Shown here piece by piece: positions 9,733-18,787 of a stretch of 64,000 nt of DNA. The notes under the pieces are model-generated. The model worked only from the letters and a program-made list of their open reading frames with translations, searched no databases and was not told where the DNA came from. Origin of the DNA: Moritella sp. PE36 (lineage in GTDB: Bacteria > Pseudomonadota > Gammaproteobacteria > Enterobacterales > Moritellaceae). The stretch lies in contig NZ_ABCQ01000012.1 of assembly GCF_000170855.1 (NCBI RefSeq), positions 1 to 64,000 on the forward strand, given 5' to 3'. The number at the start of each line of letters is the position of its first letter. The first letter of the stretch is position 1. Position numbers and translations under genes: made by a program.

Positions 9733-10305
9733 ATGAATACCGTGGTAAATAGACAATCAAGGTCAGATTTATTGGCAAATGCACAGTTTTTGGCATCGCC
9801 ACATTATGATGATCGTCCGACGGACGCTGATATTGATTTATTAGTGATCCATTGTATCAGTTTACCACCAGAGCAATATGGCGCTGACTATGTCGAAGAT
9901 TTTTTTATGGGTAAACTCGATTGCAGTCTGCACCCTTATTTTCAGCAGCTCACCTCGGTGCGGGTATCTGCACATATATACATTAAACGTGACGGTCAAT
10001 TGATCCAGTTTGTGCCGTTAGATAAACGCGCCTGGCATGCTGGACTGTCTGAGTTCGCTGGTCAATCCCGTTGTAATGACTTTTCGATTGGGATCGAACT
10101 GGAAGGGGATGTTAATCATGCTTATACATCAGCGCAGTATCAATGCTTAGCGACTGTCACTGCGGACATCCAGCAACGTTACCCTTTAATTACCCAAGCT
10201 CGTATTACCGGTCACAGTGATATAGCCCCTGTTCGCAAAGATGATCCTGGCCCCTATTTCGACTGGACACATTATTTTGCATGTTTAGATTTGAAGGACA
10301 ATTAA
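9733..10305 (+). CDS. ampD: 1,6-anhydro-N-acetylmuramyl-L-alanine amidase AmpD
   Basis: AmpD is a cytoplasmic zinc amidase that removes the stem peptide from anhydro-muropeptides during cell-wall recycling; loss of it derepresses ampC beta-lactamase in some species. The 190-residue protein has LLVIHCISLPPEQYG, with the zinc ligand H40, and ITGHSDIAPVRKDDPGP, with H171 and D181 as the other ligands and K179 in the catalytic position. WHAGLSEF near residue 111 is also typical. The ATG at 9733 is very close to AGAAGG; the GTG at 9742 would be better spaced, so the start is uncertain by three codons. ampE follows after one base. Confidence 0.94.
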   Translation: MNTVVNRQSRSDLLANAQFLASPHYDDRPTDADIDLLVIHCISLPPEQYGADYVEDFFMGKLDCSLHPYFQQLTSVRVSAHIYIKRDGQLIQFVPLDKRAWHAGLSEFAGQSRCNDFSIGIELEGDVNHAYTSAQYQCLATVTADIQQRYPLITQARITGHSDIAPVRKDDPGPYFDWTHYFACLDLKDN

Positions 10306-10306
10306 T

Positions 10307-11155
10307 ATGGCATTAATCTCTTTGCTGCTGGCATTACTCATTGAACGTGTGGTGCATTTGAGCGCTAAACTTCAGCTCGATAACGTATTGCAGCGTTATC
10401 TTTTTCCGTTATTACCCTCCTTTATCAATGGTGGCTTATTTGGCACGCTGGTGATTATCGCGTTACCAGCAATGCTGATGTACAGTTTGCTCGATGCATT
10501 AACCGGCCTTTATTATGGCATTTTTACGCTAGTCACTTGGCTGTTATTGTTATTGATGAGTTTTGGTGGTAGTGATTATCGTCGTGATTATCGTCAATAC
10601 CTCAAAGCATTAAGTCGTAATGATTTAGAAGCCAAAGGCATGTATGCCAACTGTTTGGATGTCAACAGTGAACGTTTCTGCTCTACATTACTTACTACCG
10701 CGGTAGCACAGCAACTGGTCTGGATTAATTATCGTTTTTATTTTGCGGTGATCTTCTATTTTGTGGTTGCTGGGCCGATTGGTTTAACCATGTACGTGGT
10801 GGCGCGTAGTTACCATAAATATGTTATTCAGCATCATAGCAAACAATTAAACCGCAGTGGCATTCATCGGGTTATGCGTATTGTTGATTGGTTACCGGCG
10901 CGATTAACTATGTTCGGTTTCGCGCTGGTGGCGGAAGAGCAGGCGGCGTTACCACAGAGTTTACGTAGCTGGCGCGATCTATCAACACCTGAATTTGATT
11001 TATTAGGCAAGGTGGTATATCTCGCCAGTAAAGCCAACGTTGAAACCGATAAATGTTATGACTACACCTGTTATTTGGTGCAACTGGCCAAGCGTAATAT
11101 AATCTTCTTTGTGACCGTCATTGCTCTGCTTACCATTAACGGTACTATTATTTAG
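10307..11155 (+). CDS. ampE: Inner-membrane protein AmpE (regulatory signalling modulator)
   Basis: AmpE is a polytopic inner-membrane protein encoded with ampD. It belongs to the CobD/CbiB-like fold and was proposed as a sensory modulator of beta-lactamase induction; its molecular job is unsettled. The 282-residue protein starts MALISLLLALLIERVVHLSA and has about four hydrophobic segments, including AVIFYFVVAGPIGLTMYVVA and the C-terminal IIFFVTVIALLTIN. The ampD stop and ampE start are one base apart, so the two are translated together. Confidence 0.88.
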   Translation: MALISLLLALLIERVVHLSAKLQLDNVLQRYLFPLLPSFINGGLFGTLVIIALPAMLMYSLLDALTGLYYGIFTLVTWLLLLLMSFGGSDYRRDYRQYLKALSRNDLEAKGMYANCLDVNSERFCSTLLTTAVAQQLVWINYRFYFAVIFYFVVAGPIGLTMYVVARSYHKYVIQHHSKQLNRSGIHRVMRIVDWLPARLTMFGFALVAEEQAALPQSLRSWRDLSTPEFDLLGKVVYLASKANVETDKCYDYTCYLVQLAKRNIIFFVTVIALLTINGTII

Positions 11156-11212
11156 TCAGCATTTAGTCTGCAATGTCGTTAACAGTGTAGTTAATGATTA
11201 TTTTACCAAGTG

Positions 11213-11248
11213 GATTAACGAGTCTTAGATTTGCCGGGCTCGTTAATC
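11213..11248 (+). terminator. Stem-loop downstream of ampE
   Basis: GATTAACGAG and CTCGTTAATC form a perfect 10-bp inverted repeat with a 16-nt loop, about 60 bp past the ampE stop. There is no T-run, so a termination role is only possible. Confidence 0.4.
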
Positions 11249-11321
11249 ACCTCGGTTCCAGCGATTTCCTTCTTTCCTTCCTTACATTCAAATTATGCCT
11301 TGTGCTGAAATTCCAGCTAGT

Positions 11322-11354
11322 CTCTGATGTAGCATCTTGACATAACTGGGGTAT
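11322..11354. repeat. Right-end remnant of the 262-bp repeat family
   Basis: CTCTGATGTAGCATCTTGA followed by CATAACTGGGGTATA matches the right end of the 262-bp element. The left half is absent. It lies in the 609-bp ampE-pdhR gap. Confidence 0.55.
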
Positions 11355-11478
11355 ATATTTAGTGGTCAGACTGTTTACCAAGCAGGTTCTATGGCGGTTA
11401 ACGCTTGTTATTTAATTATTTTTCATTTTACCTTTAGGCTTCTACGGTGCTGCTCATTTGTGTTTAAGCCATCATATT

Positions 11479-11495
11479 AAGTGGTAAGACCAATG
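11479..11495. promoter_or_regulatory. Possible second PdhR-type operator
   Basis: AAGTGGTAAGACCAATG differs at two positions from the palindromic form AATTGGT-N3-ACCAATT of the PdhR site. It lies 230 bp upstream of the better site. The rest of the 609-bp gap (11156-11764) holds a hairpin, a repeat remnant and no ORF of note. Confidence 0.4.
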
Positions 11496-11722
11496 CATCA
11501 AAGTTATCACTTTGGAGGTAGTTTGTTGCTGGTTTATTTTAACGTATCAGTCATTTAAACTGGATGAAATAGTAAACACCCCATTTCCATGCTTAGTTTG
11601 TCGGCTTTTTCAGACTGATTTATACTGACTATTTTGATATAGACGCTATAAATACGAACAAAAATGTCTATTTTTAATGACAATCGAGCGTGGTTTTGGT
11701 AAATTGTTATGACTTAATATTA

Positions 11723-11739
11723 AATTGGTCTGACCAATT
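11723..11739. promoter_or_regulatory. PdhR operator upstream of pdhR
   Basis: AATTGGTCTGACCAATT is a perfect inverted repeat fitting the known E. coli PdhR consensus (ATTGGT-N3-ACCAAT). It lies 26 bp before the pdhR start, so PdhR should repress its own operon with aceEF-lpdA unless pyruvate is bound. Its location also shows that the frame upstream of 11765 is not coding. Confidence 0.85.
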
Positions 11740-11764
11740 TACCACTGGTCATTTTGAGGTTCAC

Positions 11765-12526
11765 ATGGTCTATCGAAAAATTCAGCAGCCGAAGTTGTCC
11801 GATGCGATTGCAGAGCAACTGGAGCAAATGATTTTGGAAGGTAGCTTAGAGTCCGGCCAGCGCTTACCTTCAGAGCGTGATTTAGCCCTGCAGTTTGAGG
11901 TTTCTCGCCCGACTGTACGCGATGCAATCTTACGGTTGGAAAGCAAAGGTTTATTGGAACGTCGTCAAGGACGTGGTACCTGGGTGAAGAAGGTCATGGA
12001 CCAAACGCTGATGGAACCATTATTTCAACTATTGACGACACACCCAGAAGCGCAATTAGATTTATTAGAGTTTCGTCATGCGTTGGAAGGTATTTCAGCG
12101 TATTACGCGGCGTTACGTGGAACTGAAACCGACTTTCAGCAATTACGCGTTGCGCTCGATGCCATTAGTGCATCGGAATTAGCACATGATCCGCTGCTAC
12201 AAGCACAAGCTGTGAGTGCGTTTAATATTGCGGTCACCGCAGCCTCACACAATATTGTGTTGCTACATCTTCTACGTGGGTTGAACCCATTGTTAGAAGA
12301 TAACATTTGCCAAAATTTTAGGTTGTTGGAAAAGCGTCAAGGTGTGGTTGAACAAATTAGCCAACATCGCGGTGATATGCTCACTGCAATTCTTAACCGA
12401 CAGCCAGAAACAGCCAGAGAAGCATGTCATGCCCATCTGGCTTATATCGAGCAAGCATTGCTGGATATTGGGCGTGAAGATAGCCGCATTAATCGTGCGT
12501 CACGCCGTATACAACAGGCTAAATAG
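11765..12526 (+). CDS. pdhR: Pyruvate dehydrogenase complex repressor PdhR (GntR/FadR family)
   Basis: PdhR is a pyruvate-responsive GntR-type repressor of the pyruvate dehydrogenase operon. With the ATG at 11765 the protein is 253 residues and begins MVYRKIQQPKLSDAIAEQLE, matching E. coli PdhR ([20 protein letters not shown]), so I reject the 25-codon N-terminal extension that would overlap the operator. The N-terminal winged helix (LPSERDLALQFEVSRPTVRD, residues ~40-60) is followed by an FCD ligand-binding domain with the helices EFRHALEGISAYYAALRG and the C-terminal EACHAHLAYIEQALLDI. It precedes aceE by 85 bp, the classical arrangement. Confidence 0.96.
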   Translation: MVYRKIQQPKLSDAIAEQLEQMILEGSLESGQRLPSERDLALQFEVSRPTVRDAILRLESKGLLERRQGRGTWVKKVMDQTLMEPLFQLLTTHPEAQLDLLEFRHALEGISAYYAALRGTETDFQQLRVALDAISASELAHDPLLQAQAVSAFNIAVTAASHNIVLLHLLRGLNPLLEDNICQNFRLLEKRQGVVEQISQHRGDMLTAILNRQPETAREACHAHLAYIEQALLDIGREDSRINRASRRIQQAK

Positions 12527-12611
12527 TGTTACTAATGAATATTTTTAAACATTCCTATGGTTAAGAATATTTCTTTAATATTGTAGAGATCTAATTAGTA
12601 AGGAATCTCAT

Positions 12612-15269
12612 ATGTCCGACATCTTAAAGCATGATGTAGACCCAATCGAAACTACCGAATGGCTAGAATCAATCGAATCAGTAATTCGTGAAGAAGGTCT
12701 TGAACGTGCGCAGTATCTATTAGAAAAAGTAATTGCAAAAGCACATCAAGACGGCGTTAAACTAGGCAAAGGCGGCATCACTACGGATTATATTAATACT
12801 ATCCGTACTGAAGACCAACCTGCATACCCAGGTGACGAGAAACTAGAACGTCGTATTCGTTCGATTATCCGCTGGAATGCTTTAATGATCGTACTACGTG
12901 CATCAAAGAAAGACTTAGAGTTAGGTGGCCACATGGCTTCTTTCCAGTCTTCTGCTGCACTTTACGATGTATGTTTCAACCACTTCTTCCGTGCACCAAC
13001 GGAAAAAGACGGTGGCGATTTAGTTTATTACCAAGGTCATATTTCTCCTGGTATTTACGCGCGTTCATTTGTTGAAGGTCGTTTAACTGAAGATCAACTA
13101 AACAACTTCCGTCAAGAAGTTGATGGTAAAGGTATCCCGTCATACCCACATCCTAAGTTGATGCCTGAATACTGGCAGTTCCCTACAGTATCTATGGGTC
13201 TTGGTCCATTCTCTGCTATCTATCAAGCGCGTTTCTTGAAATACCTAGCTGGTCGTGGTCTAAAACAAACTGAAGATCAAACTGTATACGCTTTCCTAGG
13301 TGATGGCGAGATGGATGAGCCTGAATCACGTGGCGCATTATCATTCGCTGCTCGTGAAGGTTTAGACAACTTAGTATTTGTTGTTAACTGTAACTTACAA
13401 CGTCTAGATGGCCCAGTAATGGGTAACGGTAAGATCATTCAAGAACTAGAAAGCCTATTTAAAGGTGCTGGTTGGAATGTACTTAAAGTTATCTGGGGCG
13501 AAGAGTGGGATGAACTTCTTGCTAAAGACACGTCAGGTAAACTGCTACAGTTAATGAATGAAACTGTGGATGGTGATTACCAAACGTTGAAAGCTAAAGG
13601 CGGCGCTTATGTACGTGAGCACTTCTTTGGTCGTTACCCTGAAACTGCTGAATTAGTTAAAGATATGACTGATGAGCAAATTTGGGAACTGAAACGTGGT
13701 GGTCATTCTACCAGTAAACTATACGCTGCTTATGCAAAAGCAAAAGCAACAGTAGGTCTACCAACTGTGATCCTAGCTAAGACTGTAAAAGGTTATGGCA
13801 TGGGTGAAGCGGCTGAAGGTAAAAACATCGCGCATGGCGTGAAGAAAATGAAATCGGATACGCTTAAGCAATTCCGTGATCGTTTCGATGTACCTGTTTC
13901 TGATGAAGACCTACTATCATTACCGTACGTTACGCTTGAAGAAGGTTCGCCTGAACACGAGTACTTACATGCACGTCGTAAAGAATTAAACGGTTACTTA
14001 CCACAACGTCAACCTGAATTTACGGGCAAATTAGACATCCCGACTGTTGCAGATTTTGGCGTGTTACTTGGTGAGCAAAAACGTGAAATTTCGACAACGA
14101 TGGCTTATGTTCGTGCCCTAAATGTGCTGCTTAAGCATAAAGGTATTGGCAAAAACATCGTACCAATTATCGCCGATGAAGCGCGTACATTTGGTATGGA
14201 AGGTCTATTCCGTCAGGTTGGTATTTACAACCCTAAAGGTCAAGCATACACACCTCAAGACCGCGAAATCGTTTCTTACTATAAAGAAACGACCAATGGT
14301 CAAGTACTGCAAGAAGGTATTAATGAGCTAGGTGCTATGTCTTCTTGGGTTGCAGCGGCTACATCATACAGTACCAATGACGTACCTATGATCCCACTGT
14401 ACATCTACTATTCAATGTTTGGTTTCCAACGTATTGGCGACACTGCATGGATGGCTGGCGATCAAATGGCACGTGGCTTCCTATTAGGTGCTACAGCCGG
14501 TCGTACAACGCTAAACGGTGAAGGTCTACAACACGAAGATGGTCACAGTTTAGTACAAGCAGGTCTAATTCCTAACTGTGTGTCTTACGACCCAACTTTC
14601 GCTTATGAAGTTGCTGTGGTATTACAAGACGGTTTACGTCGTATGTATGGCGAACAAGAGAACGTTTTCTACTACATCACCTTGATGAATGAAAACTATG
14701 CTCACCATGCAATGCCTGAAGGTGCTGAAGCTGGCATCCGTAAAGGTATGTATAAGTTAGAAACTTATACTGGCGACAAAGCAAAAGTACAATTATTAAG
14801 TTCAGGTACTATCATGATGCAAGTTCGCGAAGCGGCTCGTATCCTAAGTGAAGACTATGGTATCGGTTCTGACGTATTCTCGGTAACTTCATTCAATGAA
14901 ATTACACGTGATGGTCAAGACGTTGAACGTTACAACATGCTACACCCTGAAGCAGAGCAAAAAGTAGCGTACATCACTACACTAATGAGTGATGCGCCTG
15001 CGATTGCCGCGACAGATTATATCAAAAACTATGCAGAACAAGTGCGTGCATACGTACCGACTTCATACAAAGTACTTGGTACTGACGGTTTTGGTCGTTC
15101 AGACAGCCGTGCAAACTTACGTCGTCATTTCGAAGTTAACGCGCAATACGTAGTTGTTGCTGCATTATCTGAATTAGTGAAGAAAGGCGATCTAGAAAAT
15201 CAAGTTGTTGTTGATGCAATTGCAAAATATAACATCGACGCTGACAAAATAAACCCTCTATACGCATAA
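12612..15269 (+). CDS. aceE: Pyruvate dehydrogenase E1 component, homodimeric type
   Basis: AceE decarboxylates pyruvate with thiamine diphosphate and passes the acetyl group to the lipoyl arms of AceF. The 885-residue length matches E. coli (887). The ThDP motif begins at FLGDGEMDEPESRGALSFAA near residue 230 and ends at VVNCN (residues ~257-261). SFQSSAALYDVCFNHFFRAP and GLQHEDGHSLVQAGLIPNC are also typical. The ATG follows AAGGAATCTCAT. Codon use is strongly biased toward a small set, as expected for a highly expressed gene. aceF starts 10 bp after its stop. Confidence 0.98.
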   Translation: MSDILKHDVDPIETTEWLESIESVIREEGLERAQYLLEKVIAKAHQDGVKLGKGGITTDYINTIRTEDQPAYPGDEKLERRIRSIIRWNALMIVLRASKKDLELGGHMASFQSSAALYDVCFNHFFRAPTEKDGGDLVYYQGHISPGIYARSFVEGRLTEDQLNNFRQEVDGKGIPSYPHPKLMPEYWQFPTVSMGLGPFSAIYQARFLKYLAGRGLKQTEDQTVYAFLGDGEMDEPESRGALSFAAREGLDNLVFVVNCNLQRLDGPVMGNGKIIQELESLFKGAGWNVLKVIWGEEWDELLAKDTSGKLLQLMNETVDGDYQTLKAKGGAYVREHFFGRYPETAELVKDMTDEQIWELKRGGHSTSKLYAAYAKAKATVGLPTVILAKTVKGYGMGEAAEGKNIAHGVKKMKSDTLKQFRDRFDVPVSDEDLLSLPYVTLEEGSPEHEYLHARRKELNGYLPQRQPEFTGKLDIPTVADFGVLLGEQKREISTTMAYVRALNVLLKHKGIGKNIVPIIADEARTFGMEGLFRQVGIYNPKGQAYTPQDREIVSYYKETTNGQVLQEGINELGAMSSWVAAATSYSTNDVPMIPLYIYYSMFGFQRIGDTAWMAGDQMARGFLLGATAGRTTLNGEGLQHEDGHSLVQAGLIPNCVSYDPTFAYEVAVVLQDGLRRMYGEQENVFYYITLMNENYAHHAMPEGAEAGIRKGMYKLETYTGDKAKVQLLSSGTIMMQVREAARILSEDYGIGSDVFSVTSFNEITRDGQDVERYNMLHPEAEQKVAYITTLMSDAPAIAATDYIKNYAEQVRAYVPTSYKVLGTDGFGRSDSRANLRRHFEVNAQYVVVAALSELVKKGDLENQVVVDAIAKYNIDADKINPLYA

Positions 15270-15279
15270 GGTATAAAAA

Positions 15280-16893
15280 ATGAGTATTGAAATTTTCGTT
15301 CCAGACATTGGTGATGATGAAGTAGAAGTAACTGAGATCTCCGTTCAAATCGGCGATACCGTTGCAGAAGAAGATACTTTGCTTGCTGTTGAGGGTGACA
15401 AAGCGTCTATGGAAGTTCCTGCACCACAAGCGGGTGTAGTACAAGAAATCCGTGTAAATATTGGTGACACTGTTAAAACTGGTTCATTAATCTTTATCTT
15501 TGCTGATGCAGCAAGCGCAGCAGCTCCTGTAGCTCCTGTTGTAGCTGACGCAACTGCTGTTGCAGTTGAAGCGGCTCCTGCTGCTCCAGCGGCAGTACAA
15601 GTATTAGAAGTTAACATTCCAGACATCGGCGACGATGAAGTGGAAGTAACTGAGATTTCAGTTAAAGTTGGCGATACTGTTGCTGAAGAAGATACATTAA
15701 TGGCTGTTGAAGGCGATAAAGCTTCAATGGAAGTACCTGCACCGTTTGCTGGTGTAGTGAAAGAAATTAAAGTAAATATTGGTGACAAGGTTAAGACTGG
15801 TTCTTTCATCATGACCTTTGAAGTTGCTGGCGCGGCACCTGCTGTTGCTCCTGTAGCTGAAGCGGCTGCTCCGGCACCTGCTGCACCTGTTGTAGCTAAC
15901 GCAGAAGCACCGAAAGCTGCTCCAGCTCCAGCTGCAAAAGCACCTGAAGTTACTGGTTTCGTTGAAAACGACGCTTACCACCATGCTTCACCAGTAGTTC
16001 GTCGTCTAGCACGCGAATTCGGTGTTAACTTAGATAAAGTTGGCAAAACGGGTCGTAAAGGTCGCATTGCAAAAGAAGACGTACAAACTTACGTTAAAAA
16101 TGCAGTTAAACGTTTAGAATCTGGCGCTACTGGCGGCAACGGTTCTGGTATGGACGTACTAGCATGGCCGAAAGTTGATTTCGCTAAATTTGGTGAAATC
16201 GAAGTAATTAAGATGACTCGTATCCAGAAGATCTCTGGTCCGAACCTGCACCGTAACTGGGTTAAAATCCCTCATGTTACTCAGTTCGACGAAGCAGACA
16301 TCACTGAACTAGAAGCGTTCCGTAAAGTTGAGAACAACAAACTTGTTAAGCAAGATAAAGGCTTCAAGATCTCTCCACTTATCTTCATCGTTAAAGCTGT
16401 AGCTAAAGCGTTAGCTGATTATCCGAAGTTCAATACTTCAATCGGCGAAGATGGCGCAACTATCATTCAGAAGAAATACATCAACGTTGGTGTTGCTGTT
16501 GATACGCCAAACGGTCTAGTTGTTCCGGTTATCCGTAACGTTGACCAGAAAGGTATCTACGAGCTTAGCCAAGATCTTGCTGTGATCTCTAAGAAAGCAC
16601 GTGCTGGTAAACTGACTTCTTCTGATATGCAAGGCGGTTGTTTCACAATTTCTAGCCTTGGCGGTATCGGTGGTACTCAATTTACACCTATCGTTAATGC
16701 ACCTGAAGTTGCAATTTTAGGCGTATCACGCTCTGAAATTAAACCTAAGTGGGATGGCAAAGAATTTGCTCCTCGTCTTATGTTACCACTGGCACTTTCA
16801 TATGATCACCGTGTGATCGATGGTGCTGACGGTGCTCGTTTTGTTACAGCATTAAACGGATATCTTTCAGATCTTCGTAAACTAGTACTGTAA
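15280..16893 (+). CDS. aceF: Dihydrolipoyllysine acetyltransferase (E2), two lipoyl domains
   Basis: AceF is the core of the complex; it accepts acetyl groups on lipoyl-lysine and transfers them to CoA. The 537-residue protein has two lipoyl domains (residues ~1-75 and ~108-183), each with the modified Lys in [12 protein letters not shown], joined by Ala/Pro-rich linkers. The E1/E3-binding domain follows ([20 protein letters not shown], ~238-275), then the catalytic domain with the active-site [15 protein letters not shown] near the C-terminus. E. coli has three lipoyl domains; two are found in several marine relatives. The two lipoyl segments are also closely similar at the DNA level. Confidence 0.97.
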   Translation: MSIEIFVPDIGDDEVEVTEISVQIGDTVAEEDTLLAVEGDKASMEVPAPQAGVVQEIRVNIGDTVKTGSLIFIFADAASAAAPVAPVVADATAVAVEAAPAAPAAVQVLEVNIPDIGDDEVEVTEISVKVGDTVAEEDTLMAVEGDKASMEVPAPFAGVVKEIKVNIGDKVKTGSFIMTFEVAGAAPAVAPVAEAAAPAPAAPVVANAEAPKAAPAPAAKAPEVTGFVENDAYHHASPVVRRLAREFGVNLDKVGKTGRKGRIAKEDVQTYVKNAVKRLESGATGGNGSGMDVLAWPKVDFAKFGEIEVIKMTRIQKISGPNLHRNWVKIPHVTQFDEADITELEAFRKVENNKLVKQDKGFKISPLIFIVKAVAKALADYPKFNTSIGEDGATIIQKKYINVGVAVDTPNGLVVPVIRNVDQKGIYELSQDLAVISKKARAGKLTSSDMQGGCFTISSLGGIGGTQFTPIVNAPEVAILGVSRSEIKPKWDGKEFAPRLMLPLALSYDHRVIDGADGARFVTALNGYLSDLRKLVL

Positions 16894-16972
16894 TTTTAAT
16901 TAACTAATCGTTAATTTTAATCGAGTAATAGTTTTAGTATTTAATTAAAGAGAAGTTTAAGTCCTTAATAAG

Positions 16973-17010
16973 AAGAGTTATCGCATTTTTGCAATGTTTT
17001 AACTCTTTTT
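16973..17010 (+). terminator. Terminator-like hairpin between aceF and lpdA
   Basis: AAGAGTTA and TAACTCTT form a perfect 8-bp outer stem, with an inner GCA/TGC pairing, followed by a T-run. It would partly end the aceEF transcript before lpdA. Confidence 0.6.
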
Positions 17011-17039
17011 GCTTCTCATTTATTTAACATATATGTAAA

Positions 17040-17117
17040 ATTATCTGGAATTGAACATCATTACTCAGAAGCTTTAAATTGTGCCTTTGAGTGAGGTAAT
17101 CCGCCATTCCAGATAAT
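17040..17117 (+). promoter_or_regulatory. Long stem-loop in the lpdA 5' leader
   Basis: ATTATCTGGAAT and ATTCCAGATAAT are a perfect 12-bp inverted repeat, and nested inside them ATTACTCA can pair imperfectly with TGAGTGAGGTAAT. The structure ends 20 bases before the lpdA ATG, close to its ribosome-binding site. It could be an mRNA leader structure or a protein-binding palindrome; no known riboswitch fits. Confidence 0.5.
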
Positions 17118-17137
17118 TAAATGACAACGAGGTCATA

Positions 17138-18571
17138 ATGAGTAATGAAGTTAAAGCTCAGGTAGTAGTACTAGGTGCTGGTCCTGCAGGTTATTCTGCT
17201 GCATTCCGTGCGGCAGATCTAGGTTTAGAAACTGTAATCATCGAACGTTACAACACCCTAGGTGGTGTTTGTCTTAACGTTGGTTGTATCCCTTCAAAAG
17301 CGTTACTACACGTAGCTAAAGTAATTGAAGAAGCTAAATCATTAGCTGAGCACGGTATCGTGTTCGGCGAACCAAAAACTGACATCACTAAAATCCGTTC
17401 ATGGAAAGAAAAAGTTGTTGGTCAATTAACTGGTGGTCTTGGCGGTATGGCTAAGCTACGTAAAGTTAAAGTGGTTGAAGGTTTAGCACAATTTACCGGC
17501 GCTAACACTATCGAAGCAACAGACCGTGACGGTAACGTTACAACTGTGACCTTTGATAATGCAATCATTGCAGCGGGTTCACGCCCAGTTAAACTGCCAT
17601 TCATCCCGCATGAAGATCCACGCGTTTGGGATTCAACTGATGCACTAGCACTGAAAGAAGTTCCTGGTAAATTGCTTGTTCTTGGTGGTGGTATTATTGG
17701 TCTAGAAATGGGTACTGTGTACTCTGCACTAGGTTCTGATATTGACGTTGTTGAGTTTGCAGATCAATTAGTACCTGCAGCTGATAAAGACATCGTTAAA
17801 GTTTACGCTAAAGCAGTTAAAAACAAATTTAACGTAATGCTAAGCACAAAAGTAACTGCTGTTGACGCTAAAGAAGACGGCCTATATGTTACGTTTGAAG
17901 GCAAAAAAGCACCTGCTGAACCAGTACGTTATGATGCTGTTCTTGTTGCTGTTGGTCGTGTACCAAACGGTCTTGGCTTAAATGCTGAGAAAGCAGGTAT
18001 TACTGTAACTGAACGTGGTTTCATCGAAACTGATAAGACCATGAGCACAAACGTGCCACACATCTATGCAATCGGCGATATCGTTGGTCAACCTATGTTG
18101 GCGCATAAAGGTGTGCATGAAGGTCACGTTGCTGCAGAAAACATTGCTGGCAAGAAACACTTCTTCGATCCTAAAGTTATTCCTTCAATTGCTTACACTG
18201 AGCCAGAAATGGCGTGGGCTGGTCTAACTGAAAAAGAAGCGAAAGAGCAAGGCGTAAACTACGAAGCTGCTGTATTCCCTTGGGCTGCATCAGGTCGTGC
18301 GATCGCTTCTGACGCATCTAACGGTATGACTAAGTTATTATTCAACAAAGACACTAACCGTATTATCGGTGGTGCTATGGTTGGTACTAACGCGGGTGAA
18401 TTACTAGGTGAAGTTTGTCTAGCAATTGAAATGGGTTGTGATGCAGAAGATATCGCATTAACAATTCATGCGCACCCAACGTTACACGAATCAGTTGGTA
18501 TGGCTGCAGAAATTTATGAAGGTACTATTACTGACCTTCCTAATGCTAAAGCGATGAAGAAGAAAAAATAA
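17138..18571 (+). CDS. lpdA: Dihydrolipoamide dehydrogenase (E3)
   Basis: Lpd is the FAD enzyme that reoxidises dihydrolipoamide and reduces NAD+ for the pyruvate and 2-oxoglutarate dehydrogenase complexes. The 477-residue length fits. VVVLGAGPAGYSAAFRAADL is the FAD-binding site, GGVCLNVGCIPSKALLH carries the redox-active cysteines near residue 45-50, LLVLGGGIIGLEMGTVYSAL is the NAD-binding site, and HAHPTLHES near the end has the catalytic His-Glu pair. It is 244 bp after aceF, separated by a terminator-like hairpin and a leader stem, so it probably has its own promoter as in E. coli. Confidence 0.98.
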   Translation: MSNEVKAQVVVLGAGPAGYSAAFRAADLGLETVIIERYNTLGGVCLNVGCIPSKALLHVAKVIEEAKSLAEHGIVFGEPKTDITKIRSWKEKVVGQLTGGLGGMAKLRKVKVVEGLAQFTGANTIEATDRDGNVTTVTFDNAIIAAGSRPVKLPFIPHEDPRVWDSTDALALKEVPGKLLVLGGGIIGLEMGTVYSALGSDIDVVEFADQLVPAADKDIVKVYAKAVKNKFNVMLSTKVTAVDAKEDGLYVTFEGKKAPAEPVRYDAVLVAVGRVPNGLGLNAEKAGITVTERGFIETDKTMSTNVPHIYAIGDIVGQPMLAHKGVHEGHVAAENIAGKKHFFDPKVIPSIAYTEPEMAWAGLTEKEAKEQGVNYEAAVFPWAASGRAIASDASNGMTKLLFNKDTNRIIGGAMVGTNAGELLGEVCLAIEMGCDAEDIALTIHAHPTLHESVGMAAEIYEGTITDLPNAKAMKKKK

Positions 18572-18610
18572 TTTAACGCGTTAATCGTTAACTTTTTATT
18601 GTAATAGCAG

Positions 18611-18636
18611 AAAGCGACCTGAGGGTCGCTTTTTTT
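18611..18636 (+). terminator. Rho-independent terminator of lpdA
   Basis: AAAGCGACC and GGTCGCTTT form a perfect stem with a 4-nt loop, leading into a run of T. Confidence 0.9.
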
Positions 18637-18648
18637 ATGCCTGTTATT

Positions 18649-18696
18649 ATACCAATCACAATAAATAGCGGCTCACTTATTTAATGCAATTGGTAT
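18649..18696. repeat. 48-bp palindromic mini-element (ATACCAAT ends)
   Basis: The ends ATACCAATCACAATAAATA and, in reverse, ATACCAATTGCATTAAATA match at 16 of 19 positions. Similar ATACCAATT-type palindromes are common in Alteromonadales intergenic DNA. It lies directly after the lpdA terminator and differs in sequence from the 262-bp family. Confidence 0.6.
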
Positions 18697-18787
18697 TAGG
18701 CATTTTAAAACAGGTGCTGCTAATATAGTTATAACGTGTTGTTCCCATTGGATGGGATGGATTAATTTTTAGGGTTTTCGTTAAGCT

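Noticed and set aside
11690-11764. 25-codon N-terminal extension of PdhR
   Set aside because: It would run through the PdhR operator, and the family N-terminus aligns at 11765.
15345-15812. 155-codon antisense ORF in aceF
   Set aside because: It mirrors the Ala/Pro-rich lipoyl linkers; low-complexity composition and no start signals.
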